The position numbers and the translations under genes are program-made. From positions 1-7,705 of the forward strand of contig JAFYBI010000342.1 in assembly GCA_017540285.1 (NCBI GenBank): DNA of 7,705 nt, written 5' to 3'. This DNA is from Clostridia bacterium. GTDB taxonomy: Bacteria > Bacillota > Clostridia > Oscillospirales > CAG-272. Below, piece after piece: positions 1 to 5,493 of this stretch; position 1 is the first letter of the stretch; every line of letters begins with the position of its first letter. The notes beneath the pieces were generated by a model that saw only the letters and a program-made list of their open reading frames with translations, had not been told where the DNA came from and searched no databases.

Positions 1-8
1 AGGCAGTG

Positions 9-37
9 TTGACATATATTATTCTATGTGCTATCAT
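9..37 (+). promoter_or_regulatory. sigma-A promoter of the hicAB locus
   Basis: A perfect -35 hexamer TTGACA (9-14) is followed after exactly 17 nt by TATCAT (32-37), with TGC (29-31) directly upstream giving an extended -10. Transcription would begin near 43-45, leaving a leader of only about 18 nt before the hicA start, enough for its AGGAGG site. Confidence 0.85.
12..29. promoter_or_regulatory. possible HicB operator (inverted repeat in promoter spacer)
   Basis: ACATA (12-16) and TATGT (25-29) form a 5-bp inverted repeat separated by 8 nt, lying between the -35 and -10 of the toxin-antitoxin promoter. HicB proteins with a C-terminal DNA-binding domain usually repress their own operon, so a palindrome here is where an operator is expected. 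The arms are short and AT-rich, so chance is a real alternative. Confidence 0.3.
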
Positions 38-61
38 GAGATTGCGGGAGGAGGAACACCC

Positions 62-258
62 ATGAAAAGCTATTCCTCGCGGGAAGTCATTCAGATGCTC
101 AAGCAGACGGATGGGTCCTCGACCGCGTGCGCGGAAGCCACCATCAATTCAAGCATCCCATCAAAAAAGGGACCGTGACGATCAAAGCGCCGTGCGGCGA
201 CATCCCGCCGACAACGCTGAAAAGCATTAAAAAGCAGTCCGGGCTGAAATTCAAATGA
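62..258 (+). pseudogene. hicA: HicA-type mRNA interferase toxin, frameshifted
   Basis: HicA toxins are small ribonucleases with a double-stranded-RNA-binding-like fold that cut mRNA through a conserved histidine and are neutralised by HicB. The ATG at 62 has AGGAGG at 49-54 with 7-nt spacing, and the first residues (MKSYSSREVIQMLKQTDG) are typical HicA. After codon GGG at 113-115 the frame breaks, and the start frame ends at a TGA at 176-178 (38 aa). From CTC at 118 the other frame continues the family pattern: DRVRGSHHQFKHP, then KKGTVTI, then DIPPTTLKSI, ending at TGA 256-258. Family alignment suggests about 4 nt are missing, best explained by loss of one copy of a tandem GGGT at 113-116 that would have encoded G-W-V. 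With those bases the product would be 66 aa. The GSHH segment with the catalytic histidine (133-144) falls after the break, so the translated product should be inactive. A sequencing or assembly error is the alternative. Confidence 0.88.
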
Positions 259-297
259 TTTCCGTCCATCCCCTTCCGTCGGAAAAGGAGGCACATG

Positions 298-705
298 ATG
301 AAAAGACCTGACCGTTATATCTATCCCGCCGTATTCACCTACGACCCCGATCACGAGATCGCCGTCACCTTCCCGGATCTGGATGTCGCCACGCAGGGAT
401 CCAGCGACGAGGACGCGCTGTTTTCCGCCCGCGAATGCCTCGAACTCGTCATGTTCGGACTGGAGGAGGACGGCGAACCGATCCCCGCGCCTACGCCCCT
501 GAAGGACGTGAAGCTGGAAGAGAACGAACGCGCGCTTCTCATCGACGTCTATATGCCCTCCGTGCGGATGTCCGGCGTCAACAAATCCGTCAGCCGCACC
601 GTCACCCTCCCCGCATGGCTGAATGCCGCCGCCCTCGAGCGCAACATCAACTTCTCACAGGTCCTGCAGGAAGCGCTGAAAAAGCAGATCAAAGCGCACC
701 CGTAA
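298..705 (+). CDS. hicB: HicB family antitoxin
   Basis: HicB binds and inhibits HicA and usually represses the operon. The N-terminal half (about residues 6-60) is the degraded RNase-H-like HicB fold: YPAVF, then EIAVTFPDLD, then TQGSSDEDALFSARECLEL. The end (about residues 95-130: SRTVTLPAWLNAAALERNINFSQVLQEALK) resembles the ribbon-helix-helix type DNA-binding segment of longer HicB proteins. Two ATGs are adjacent (295 and 298). AGGAGG at 286-291 lies only 3 nt from the first but 6 nt from the second, so 298 is preferred (135 aa). It follows hicA by 39 nt and has its own strong Shine-Dalgarno, so it is translated independently of the broken toxin. The reading frame is intact throughout. Retaining the antitoxin while losing the toxin is the tolerable direction of decay for such a pair. 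Confidence 0.92.
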   Translation: MKRPDRYIYPAVFTYDPDHEIAVTFPDLDVATQGSSDEDALFSARECLELVMFGLEEDGEPIPAPTPLKDVKLEENERALLIDVYMPSVRMSGVNKSVSRTVTLPAWLNAAALERNINFSQVLQEALKKQIKAHP

Positions 706-729
706 AGGAAACCTCCGATCTTCAAAGAC

Positions 730-783
730 AAACGGCTGTGCGGCGATACCTGAGCAGTGTATCGCTTCGCAGCCGTTTCTTTT
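730..783 (+). terminator. intrinsic terminator of hicAB
   Basis: A 20-bp stem (730-749 with 759-778) encloses a 9-nt loop. The outer 9 bp (AAACGGCTG/CAGCCGTTT) and inner 7 bp (GCGATAC/GTATCGC) are perfect, with one mismatch and two G-U pairs between. A T-rich run TTTCTTTT (776-783) follows. It begins 25 nt after the hicB stop. Confidence 0.88.
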
Positions 784-784
784 G

Positions 785-826
785 GGAAGCCCCTCCGGCC
801 GGCGGACCTCCGCCGCATGGCTTTCC
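785..826. repeat. GC-rich hairpin between hicB terminator and next promoter
   Basis: An inner stem CGGCGG (800-805)/CCGCCG (810-815) with an ACCT loop is nested in an outer pairing of GGAAGCC (785-791) with GGCTTTCC (819-826, one bulge). No T-run follows, so it is not a classic terminator. No ORF, tRNA or known RNA motif was seen in 784-881. Function unknown. Confidence 0.4.
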
Positions 827-881
827 TCCTTCCCGCCCTTCGCTTTTCATGTATTTTCTTTCATAAATTGCAAGTCACCCG

Positions 882-910
882 TTGACTTCCTGCACAAAAC
901 GTGCTATAAT
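882..910 (+). promoter_or_regulatory. sigma-A promoter of the acyltransferase gene
   Basis: TTGACT (882-887), 17-nt spacer, perfect TATAAT (905-910), preceded by TGC (902-904) as extended -10. Start of transcription is expected near 917, giving a leader of about 36 nt. This is a strong constitutive-looking promoter. Confidence 0.92.
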
Positions 911-952
911 ATCCGCACAAATCCCACTTTCTGAATCGTTAAAGGTGTAAAA

Positions 953-2398
953 ATGCAGGAAAATGAAACCAGGCCGGCGAGCGAACGCCCCATGATCGAC
1001 CGCGAAATGGTCACCCGGCAGCACGATACAAAGATCGCATACGACGAAAACAGCCACCTGATCGAGCAGGCGTCCTACCGCTACTCCCTGCAGGAGCGCT
1101 CCACCCCGAACCTCTACCGCGCGCTCTTCGACTACCAGTCCGTCCCGAAGGTCTCCTTCAACCACCGCTTCGTGCCGATCAACATGCCCGAGGAGATCTG
1201 GATCACCGACACGACCTTCCGCGACGGGCAGCAGTCCCAGGCGCCGTTCACGGTCGGGCAGATCGTCGACCTGTACAAGATGCTCCACCGCCTCGGCGGG
1301 CCGAAGGGCATGATCCGGCAGTCGGAGTTTTTCGTGTACTCCGAAAAGGACCGCGCCGCCCTCGCCGCCTGCCAGGACCTCGGCTACGAATTCCCGGAGA
1401 TCACGACGTGGATCCGCGCGGCAACGAAGGACTTCGAGCTCGTGAAATCCCTCGGCGTGCGCGAGACCGGCATCCTCGTGTCCTGCTCGGACTATCACAT
1501 CTACAACAAGATGGGCCTGACCCGCAAATCCGCCCTCGACAAGTACCTCGGCGTGGTGAAGGAGGTCCTCGCCCTCGGCATCTCGCCGCGCTGCCACTTC
1601 GAGGACATCACCCGCGCGGACTTTTACGGCTTCGTCGTCCCGTTTGCGGAGGCGCTGCAGGCCCTCTCCGACGAGAGCGGCATCCCGATCAAGATCCGGG
1701 CGTGCGACACGATGGGCTACGGCGTGAGCTACGCGGGCGCGGCGCTTCCCCGCTCGGTCCCCGGCATCATCTACGGTCTGAACCACTACGCGGGCATCCC
1801 GTCGTCGATGCTCGAATGGCACGGGCACAACGATTTCTATAAATCCGTGACGAACAGCTCGACGGCGTGGCTCTACGGCTGCTCCTCGGTCAACTGCGCC
1901 CTGCTCGGGATCGGCGAGCGCTGCGGCAACACGCCCCTTGAGGCGATGGTCATGGAATACGCCTCGCTGCGCGGCACGACGGACGGCATGGACACGACGG
2001 TCATCACGGAGATCGCCTCGTATTTCGAGCGCGAGATCGGATGCGAGATCCCCCCGCGGACGCCGTTCGTGGGCCGGGACTTCAACATCACCCGCGCGGG
2101 CATCCACGCCGACGGCCTGATGAAGGACGAGGAGATCTACAACATCTTCAACACGGAAAAGCTCCTGAACCGCCCGGCGCAGGTGGCGATCAGCGCGACG
2201 AGCGGCACGGCGGGCATCGCGCACTGGCTGAAGCACCGCTGCCCGGACGACGGCGCGGACCGGTACGACAAGCACTCCGACGTCGTGAAGCGCATGAAGG
2301 AGCTCATCGACGCGGAATACGCCTCCGGAAGAACGACGACGATGAGCGACAGGGAACTGGTGAAGATCTACCGGGAAGCGGTCGGAAAACAGGGTTGA
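953..2398 (+). CDS. DRE-TIM metallolyase family acyltransferase, likely Re-citrate synthase
   Basis: The protein (481 aa) belongs to the homocitrate/2-isopropylmalate synthase family, which condenses acetyl-CoA with an oxo acid. After about 80 residues the TIM barrel begins with the signature ITDTTFRDGQQS (residues 84-95; R90 and D91 are the catalytic/metal positions). E217 sits in CHFEDIT, metal ligands H290 and H292 in WHGHND, and N326 in GERCGNTPLE. The lid histidine is H385 in AGIHADG. The C-terminal leucine-sensing regulatory domain of true LeuA is absent, arguing against feedback-regulated leucine synthesis. From memory, the long N-terminus and the signature followed by a PEEIW-type lead-in resemble clostridial proteins related to Clostridium kluyveri Re-citrate synthase, which makes citrate from oxaloacetate and acetyl-CoA where no ordinary citrate synthase exists. 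Homocitrate synthase or a LeuA paralogue remains possible; no leu, nif or lys genes lie nearby. The start is supported by AAAGGTG at 941-947. Confidence 0.85.
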   Translation: MQENETRPASERPMIDREMVTRQHDTKIAYDENSHLIEQASYRYSLQERSTPNLYRALFDYQSVPKVSFNHRFVPINMPEEIWITDTTFRDGQQSQAPFTVGQIVDLYKMLHRLGGPKGMIRQSEFFVYSEKDRAALAACQDLGYEFPEITTWIRAATKDFELVKSLGVRETGILVSCSDYHIYNKMGLTRKSALDKYLGVVKEVLALGISPRCHFEDITRADFYGFVVPFAEALQALSDESGIPIKIRACDTMGYGVSYAGAALPRSVPGIIYGLNHYAGIPSSMLEWHGHNDFYKSVTNSSTAWLYGCSSVNCALLGIGERCGNTPLEAMVMEYASLRGTTDGMDTTVITEIASYFEREIGCEIPPRTPFVGRDFNITRAGIHADGLMKDEEIYNIFNTEKLLNRPAQVAISATSGTAGIAHWLKHRCPDDGADRYDKHSDVVKRMKELIDAEYASGRTTTMSDRELVKIYREAVGKQG

Positions 2399-2434
2399 GG
2401 ATTCAAGATCCGGATTTAAAGAAAGAGGTGCGGC

Positions 2435-2902
2435 ATGCGAATCAAGTGGTTTGCGGTTCTCGAAACCGCCTTGCAGATTTTGATCGTGGTTCTGTGTTTT
2501 GTCTACGGTTGGGCAAGTCTGAAAAACAACGTAAACTACGAATTGTGGACAACGCCGACGTTTTCTGGCGGCGCGGTGTTCTGGATGCCGAATGAGACCG
2601 CCATGGCTCTCGTCGGGATCTGCGCCGCGCTGGCAAGCGTCCTCTCGTGGACAAAGGCGGAGATTTTCACGGCGCTGCCCGTTTTGTGCGAGACCGCTAT
2701 CTTTTTGCGGATGTGGTTCGAGATTGCAAAGGACTCCTATGCGTCGGGAACGGGATATCTCGATGGGAATATGCTCCCTTTGGGCATCGCGCATTGCTGT
2801 CTCGCGGTTCTGACCCTGCTGATCACCGTCGTTGGGGCCGCCGCCGTCATGAAGAAGAGAAAAAATGGCGGGAAGCCCGATGCGGTTCCGGAAAGCGAAT
2901 AA
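2435..2902 (+). CDS. small four-helix membrane protein, family not recognised
   Basis: I do not recognise a family. The 155-aa product shows four hydrophobic segments at about residues 6-28, 54-72, 75-97 and 113-139, and a short charged tail (KKRKNGGKPDAVPESE) likely cytoplasmic. The loop between helices 1 and 2 contains several polar and aromatic residues (NNVNYELWTTPTF), and helix 3 ends in RMWFEIA. No catalytic motif is evident. AAAGAGGTG at 2422-2430 lies 4 nt before the ATG. It starts 36 nt after the acyltransferase stop with no terminator between, so co-transcription is likely. Codon use is visibly less GC-rich than its neighbours (many TTG, ATT, TTT, GTT codons), which may reflect membrane composition or recent transfer. 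Confidence 0.75.
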   Translation: MRIKWFAVLETALQILIVVLCFVYGWASLKNNVNYELWTTPTFSGGAVFWMPNETAMALVGICAALASVLSWTKAEIFTALPVLCETAIFLRMWFEIAKDSYASGTGYLDGNMLPLGIAHCCLAVLTLLITVVGAAAVMKKRKNGGKPDAVPESE

Positions 2903-2919
2903 AAGCAGTTGCCGCTTTT
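2901..2919 (+). terminator. weak plus-strand hairpin after the membrane protein
   Basis: AAAAGC (2901-2906) and GCTTTT (2914-2919) form a 6-bp stem with a 7-nt loop overlapping the stop codon. The T-run is only the stem's own four T residues, so termination here would be inefficient. The stronger hairpin 12 nt downstream probably completes the job. Confidence 0.3.
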
Positions 2920-2926
2920 GCATCAT

Positions 2927-2968
2927 AAAAAGGCCGTGTGTCTGCATCGTTCATGCAGCGCACGGCCT
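2927..2968 (-). terminator. intrinsic terminator of the PHP gene, shared by convergent units
   Basis: AGGCCGTG (2931-2938) with CACGGCCT (2961-2968), and CTGCAT (2942-2947) with ATGCAG (2953-2958), form one long stem with a small internal bulge and a CGTTC loop. Read on the minus strand, the stem begins 14 nt after the PHP stop and is followed by TTTTT (complement of A-run 2927-2931). On the plus strand it is followed only by a broken T-rich stretch, so it is clearest for the minus-strand operon. Confidence 0.82.
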
Positions 2969-2982
2969 CGTTGTTGACTTCT

Positions 2983-3879
2983 TCATTCCGCATCCTGAAT
3001 TCTCACCGTTTGCCCCCAGCCGCACCTTCCGTCCGCGTCGCGCACCTCGACCCGCACGAAGGTCTCGCGGCCGGTGAGCGGAAAAGCGGCGTCCGTGAGA
3101 TTCTCCCCGACGTCCGAACGGTGCCCGGTCCACGCGGTGTCGGTGAAATACGTCACCATCGCGACGCGGTCCTCGGCCGGGCAGCGCACCCGCACGCAGT
3201 TCGCCGCGCCGTCGAGCGTCACCGCCATCCGCGGGCCCTCGGTGGAATAGAAGTCCCCCGCCCGGATCGCCGCGAGGATCGCCTCCCGCGTGCATGCCTC
3301 CGCGCGGACCCAGACATAAGCCCGGCAGGCGTCGCGGCGGTACCAGTGCGTGTCGTCCACCGCCGCCGTCTTCCACACCGCGCCCCGCGACGCGAGCAGA
3401 TCGACGATCTCGCCGGAATACGGGCGGCAGTTGGCCGGGAGATCGGAGACGGAATTGAAGATCTCCGTAAAATCCGCCAGGCCGTCGAGCGGCAGGAGCT
3501 GATCGAGGGTATTCATCGACCAGGCCGGATGCGCGAGGTCCGCGAGCCCGCCCGCCGCATGGATCTTTTCGATCGCGCCCCGTGCGCCGTCCTCGCGGGT
3601 GACGAGGGGGTCCCGCTCGCAGCCGATCGCCACGACGTGATAGATCCCCTCCTGCACGCGGCGTCCGAAGTCGTATTCGCATCCCGCGAAAAGGAGCATG
3701 CCGTTGTCCGACACGGCGTTTTCCGAGAGCTTCCAGTGATCCGTCAGCGCGAGAAAATCATAGCCGTGCGCCCGGTACAGCGCGATGCAGTCGTCGGGGG
3801 ACAGCCGTCCGTCCGAGCGGGTCGTATGCGTGTGGAGATTTCCCTTCCACCATTTGCAGCCGTGTTCGTCCGTATACAT
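2983..3879 (-). CDS. PHP-domain metal-dependent phosphoesterase
   Basis: The 298-aa protein has the complete metal-binding set of the PHP (polymerase and histidinol phosphatase) superfamily: GNLHTHT (H16, H18), D23, LTDHW (H48), GCEY (E68), H81, LAHPAW (H117) and VDDTHW (D176, H178). It should be a cytosolic hydrolase using a di- or trinuclear metal centre on a phosphate ester; the substrate cannot be told. Residues about 215-298 form a separate beta-rich tail of the kind seen in CehA-like stand-alone PHP proteins. No polymerase or nucleic-acid-binding domain is present. There is no signal peptide. It starts 4 nt after the stop of the small membrane protein and has only a weak Shine-Dalgarno (GGGGAAATAACGGA), so translational coupling is likely. 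Confidence 0.9.
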   Translation of the reverse strand: MYTDEHGCKWWKGNLHTHTTRSDGRLSPDDCIALYRAHGYDFLALTDHWKLSENAVSDNGMLLFAGCEYDFGRRVQEGIYHVVAIGCERDPLVTREDGARGAIEKIHAAGGLADLAHPAWSMNTLDQLLPLDGLADFTEIFNSVSDLPANCRPYSGEIVDLLASRGAVWKTAAVDDTHWYRRDACRAYVWVRAEACTREAILAAIRAGDFYSTEGPRMAVTLDGAANCVRVRCPAEDRVAMVTYFTDTAWTGHRSDVGENLTDAAFPLTGRETFVRVEVRDADGRCGWGQTVRIQDAE

Positions 3880-3883
3880 TCCG

Positions 3884-4147
3884 TTATTTCCCCATCTTCC
3901 GTTTGATTGCCGCGATGCCGTCGGCGATCCGGCGGCGGAAAACGAAGGCGGCGATGATCCCCGCGGCGACGAAGAGGAAGAAGATCACCTCGCCCCACGG
4001 CCGCTCTGCCGCCCATTCCAGCCCCGCGAGCTTGCATCCCGCGTAAAGAAAGCACATGACGGCGAACGCCAGCGCATACGGCCAGATTCGCCATGCTCCC
4101 GCCCGATCCTCGACCGGCGGTCTTTTTTCCGGTTCTCTGTCTGCCAT
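3884..4147 (-). CDS. small two-helix membrane protein, hypothetical
   Basis: I do not recognise a family. The chosen start (ATG at 4147-4145) has AGGAGG at 4161-4156 with 8-nt spacing and gives 87 aa. An in-frame ATG further upstream (4303) would run through the promoter region and lacks a ribosome site. The product has a charged proline-containing N-terminus (MADREPEKRPPVEDRAGAW), hydrophobic helices at about residues 22-44 and 51-71, and a basic tail (FRRRIADGIAAIKRKMGK), suggesting cytoplasmic ends and a very short outside loop. It is the first gene of a two-gene unit with the PHP phosphoesterase. Whether it anchors or regulates that enzyme is only a guess from the 4-nt spacing. Confidence 0.72.
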   Translation of the reverse strand: MADREPEKRPPVEDRAGAWRIWPYALAFAVMCFLYAGCKLAGLEWAAERPWGEVIFFLFVAAGIIAAFVFRRRIADGIAAIKRKMGK

Positions 4148-4194
4148 GATCCCGTCCTCCTGTTTTCGGCTGTTCGGTTCCGATCGTCTGTTCC

Positions 4195-4203
4195 ATTGTA
4201 CCA
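4195..4203 (-). promoter_or_regulatory. extended -10 promoter of the minus-strand operon
   Basis: On the minus strand TGG (4203-4201) directly precedes TACAAT (4200-4195), an extended -10. No good -35 is present at 17 nt (ACCGGT); TTCACC is 20 nt away. Transcription would start near 4188, giving a leader of about 40 nt containing the AGGAGG site. A small inverted repeat CACA-GAAA-TGTG (4202-4213) overlaps it and could be an operator. Confidence 0.6.
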
Positions 4204-4255
4204 CAGAAATGTGAACGACCGGTGAATATTTCAGAGAAAAAACGAAATCGCCGCC

Positions 4256-4284
4256 TTGCAATCCGCGCGGGACTGTGATACAAT
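4256..4284 (+). promoter_or_regulatory. sigma-A promoter of nanA
   Basis: TTGCAA (4256-4261), 17-nt spacer, TACAAT (4279-4284), with TGA (4276-4278) as extended -10. The start of transcription is expected near 4291, about 36 nt before the nanA ATG. It is divergent from the minus-strand promoter about 60-80 bp away. No convincing operator for a sialic acid regulator was recognised. Confidence 0.85.
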
Positions 4285-4326
4285 AGGAGCAGCGGAACGC
4301 CAATACACGATCATCGGAGGGACAGC

Positions 4327-5196
4327 ATGAAAAATCAAAAGCTCTGCGGCATCCTGCCCGCGCTCCTGACGGCCTTCACGGACGACGGCATCGACTGCGC
4401 GAAGGTGGCGCGGCACACGAAATACCTCGCGGACGCGGGCGTGCACGGTCTGTACGTCGGCGGCTCGACCGGGGAGATGATCCTCATGTCGGAGGACGAG
4501 CGCAAGACCCTGCTCGAAACGGTCATCGAGAGCGTGGGGGACCGTCTGACCGTCATCGCCCACGTGGGAACGACGTCGACCCGCGGTGCGCTGGAGCTGG
4601 CGCGGCACGCGGAAAAGGCGGGCGCCCACGCGCTCTCGTCGGTGACGCCGCTTTACTACCGGTACAGCTTCCGCGAGGTGAAGCACTATTACGAGCGGCT
4701 GGCGGGGGAGACCGTGCTTCCGGTCATCATCTACAACATCCCGGTTCTGACAGGCACGACGCTCTCGACGGATCAGCTCGCCGAGATCCTCTCGATCCCG
4801 AACGTCGGCGGGATGAAGTTCACCTCGTCGGACTTCTTCCAGCTCGAGCGGATCCGCGCGATGTTCCCGGACAAGGTTTTCTACAACGGATCGGACGAAA
4901 TGCTCTGTTCGGGGCTGGCTGCCGGCGCGGACGGCGGGATCGGATCGACGTACAACTTCATGCCGAAGACGATCCTTTCGATCTACCGGGCGTTCCGCGC
5001 GAACGATCCGGCGACGGCGCTGAAATACCAGGCGAAGGCGAACGAAGCGATCGCGACGGTATTGAAATACGGCGTGATGCCTTCGGCGAAGATGATCCTC
5101 AAGCTGAAGGGGATGGATCACGGCGAATGCCGCGAGCCGTTCATGCCGCTCGGGGAAGAGGCGATCGAGGCGCTGAAAGCCCTGGAAGTAGAGTAG
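4327..5196 (+). CDS. nanA: N-acetylneuraminate lyase
   Basis: This cytosolic class I aldolase cleaves N-acetylneuraminate (sialic acid) to pyruvate and N-acetylmannosamine, the first step of sialic acid catabolism. The 289-aa TIM barrel has the pyruvate-binding GGSTGE (45-50), catalytic tyrosine Y136 in YNIP, and Schiff-base lysine K164 in GMKFTSSD. D190-E191 in NGSDEML match the residues that hold the sialic acid side chain in the E. coli enzyme. The arginine of dihydrodipicolinate synthase (YNVPxRTG) is replaced by leucine (L141), arguing against DapA. FFQLERIR and GADGGIGSTYN are also lyase-like. GGAGGG (4316-4321) sits 5 nt before the ATG. No other nan genes (kinase, epimerase, transporter) occur in the window, so the rest of the pathway must lie elsewhere. 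A related aldolase for another sugar acid is the main alternative. Confidence 0.9.
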   Translation: MKNQKLCGILPALLTAFTDDGIDCAKVARHTKYLADAGVHGLYVGGSTGEMILMSEDERKTLLETVIESVGDRLTVIAHVGTTSTRGALELARHAEKAGAHALSSVTPLYYRYSFREVKHYYERLAGETVLPVIIYNIPVLTGTTLSTDQLAEILSIPNVGGMKFTSSDFFQLERIRAMFPDKVFYNGSDEMLCSGLAAGADGGIGSTYNFMPKTILSIYRAFRANDPATALKYQAKANEAIATVLKYGVMPSAKMILKLKGMDHGECREPFMPLGEEAIEALKALEVE

Positions 5197-5309
5197 CGGG
5201 GAGCCGCGGGCCGGGCGGTGCCCGTGCGGGGAGCCCCCGCGGGCAAATGACGAACTCGCCTGCGCCGGGCGGTGCCCGGGGACAGGAGACGGGCGCACTT
5301 CGCACGCCC
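5196..5309. repeat. cluster of GC-rich hairpins and short direct repeats after nanA
   Basis: A 15-nt word GCCGGGCGGTGCCCG occurs at 5210-5224 and 5264-5278, and GCGGGGAGCC occurs at 5196-5205 and 5226-5235. Four small hairpins follow each other: CGGGC/GCCCG, GCGGGG/CCCCGC, CCGGGC/GCCCGG, and near 5289-5310 ACGGGCG/CGCCCGT. They lie in the untranslated tail of nanA before its terminator. They may be REP-like sequences or an RNA-stabilising 3' structure; nothing coding is seen. Confidence 0.5.
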
Positions 5310-5310
5310 G

Positions 5311-5427
5311 TTCACCAATACAGAAAGTGCGTACCTGAACAAGGTACGCATTTCTTTTTTCTGCGCAGCCGCGCATGCTGAACGAACGATAACAGAGCGA
5401 ACGGTGCGCACTTCCTATCTTGGTGAA
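5311..5427. repeat. 117-bp segment with 25-nt imperfect terminal inverted repeats
   Basis: The left arm (5311-5335) and the reverse complement of the right arm (5403-5427) agree at 21 of 25 positions. They begin with a perfect 8-nt match TTCACCAA/TTGGTGAA and also share AAGTGCG. Similarity stops at both ends of the arms. The interior is AT-richer than the surrounding genes and holds the nanA terminator but no ORF. It resembles a miniature inverted-repeat element; no clear target-site duplication is visible. A long RNA stem is the alternative. Confidence 0.5.
5328..5360 (+). terminator. intrinsic terminator of nanA
   Basis: A perfect 9-bp stem TGCGTACCT/AGGTACGCA (5328-5336, 5342-5350) with a GAACA loop is followed by TTTCTTTTTT (5351-5360). 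It is 131 nt after the nanA stop, which implies a long structured 3' tail. Confidence 0.92.
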
Positions 5428-5432
5428 TCCGC

Positions 5433-5461
5433 TTGCATTCCGCAGGAGAGTATGCTATAAT
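5433..5461 (+). promoter_or_regulatory. sigma-A promoter of the CPBP protease-tadA unit
   Basis: TTGCAT (5433-5438), 17-nt spacer, perfect TATAAT (5456-5461), with TGC (5453-5455) as extended -10. The start is expected near 5468, leaving a leader of about 26 nt. The -35 begins 6 nt after the right arm of the inverted-repeat segment. Confidence 0.88.
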
Positions 5462-5493
5462 AAACCCGTCAGATTTCTTTCCCGGAGGCACCG

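Noticed and set aside
110..125. Programmed ribosomal frameshift as explanation for hicA
   Set aside because: There is no canonical slippery heptamer or downstream stimulatory structure at the break, and a shift would give a protein lacking residues at the G-W-x-L position. A deletion fits better.
875..2947. 690-codon minus-strand open frame opposite the acyltransferase
   Set aside because: It is antisense to a clearly recognisable enzyme. Its arginine-, valine- and alanine-rich composition is typical of a GC-rich shadow frame, and no family motif is seen.
4148..4303. Longer minus-strand start for the 87-aa membrane protein
   Set aside because: It would cover the divergent promoter region and encode an unlikely basic leader, while AGGAGG lies at the right distance from 4147.
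5311..5427. T-box or riboswitch leader for the CPBP gene
   Set aside because: The promoter at 5433-5461 is downstream of the structure, so the CPBP transcript would not contain it, and no T-box or known aptamer sequence was recognised.
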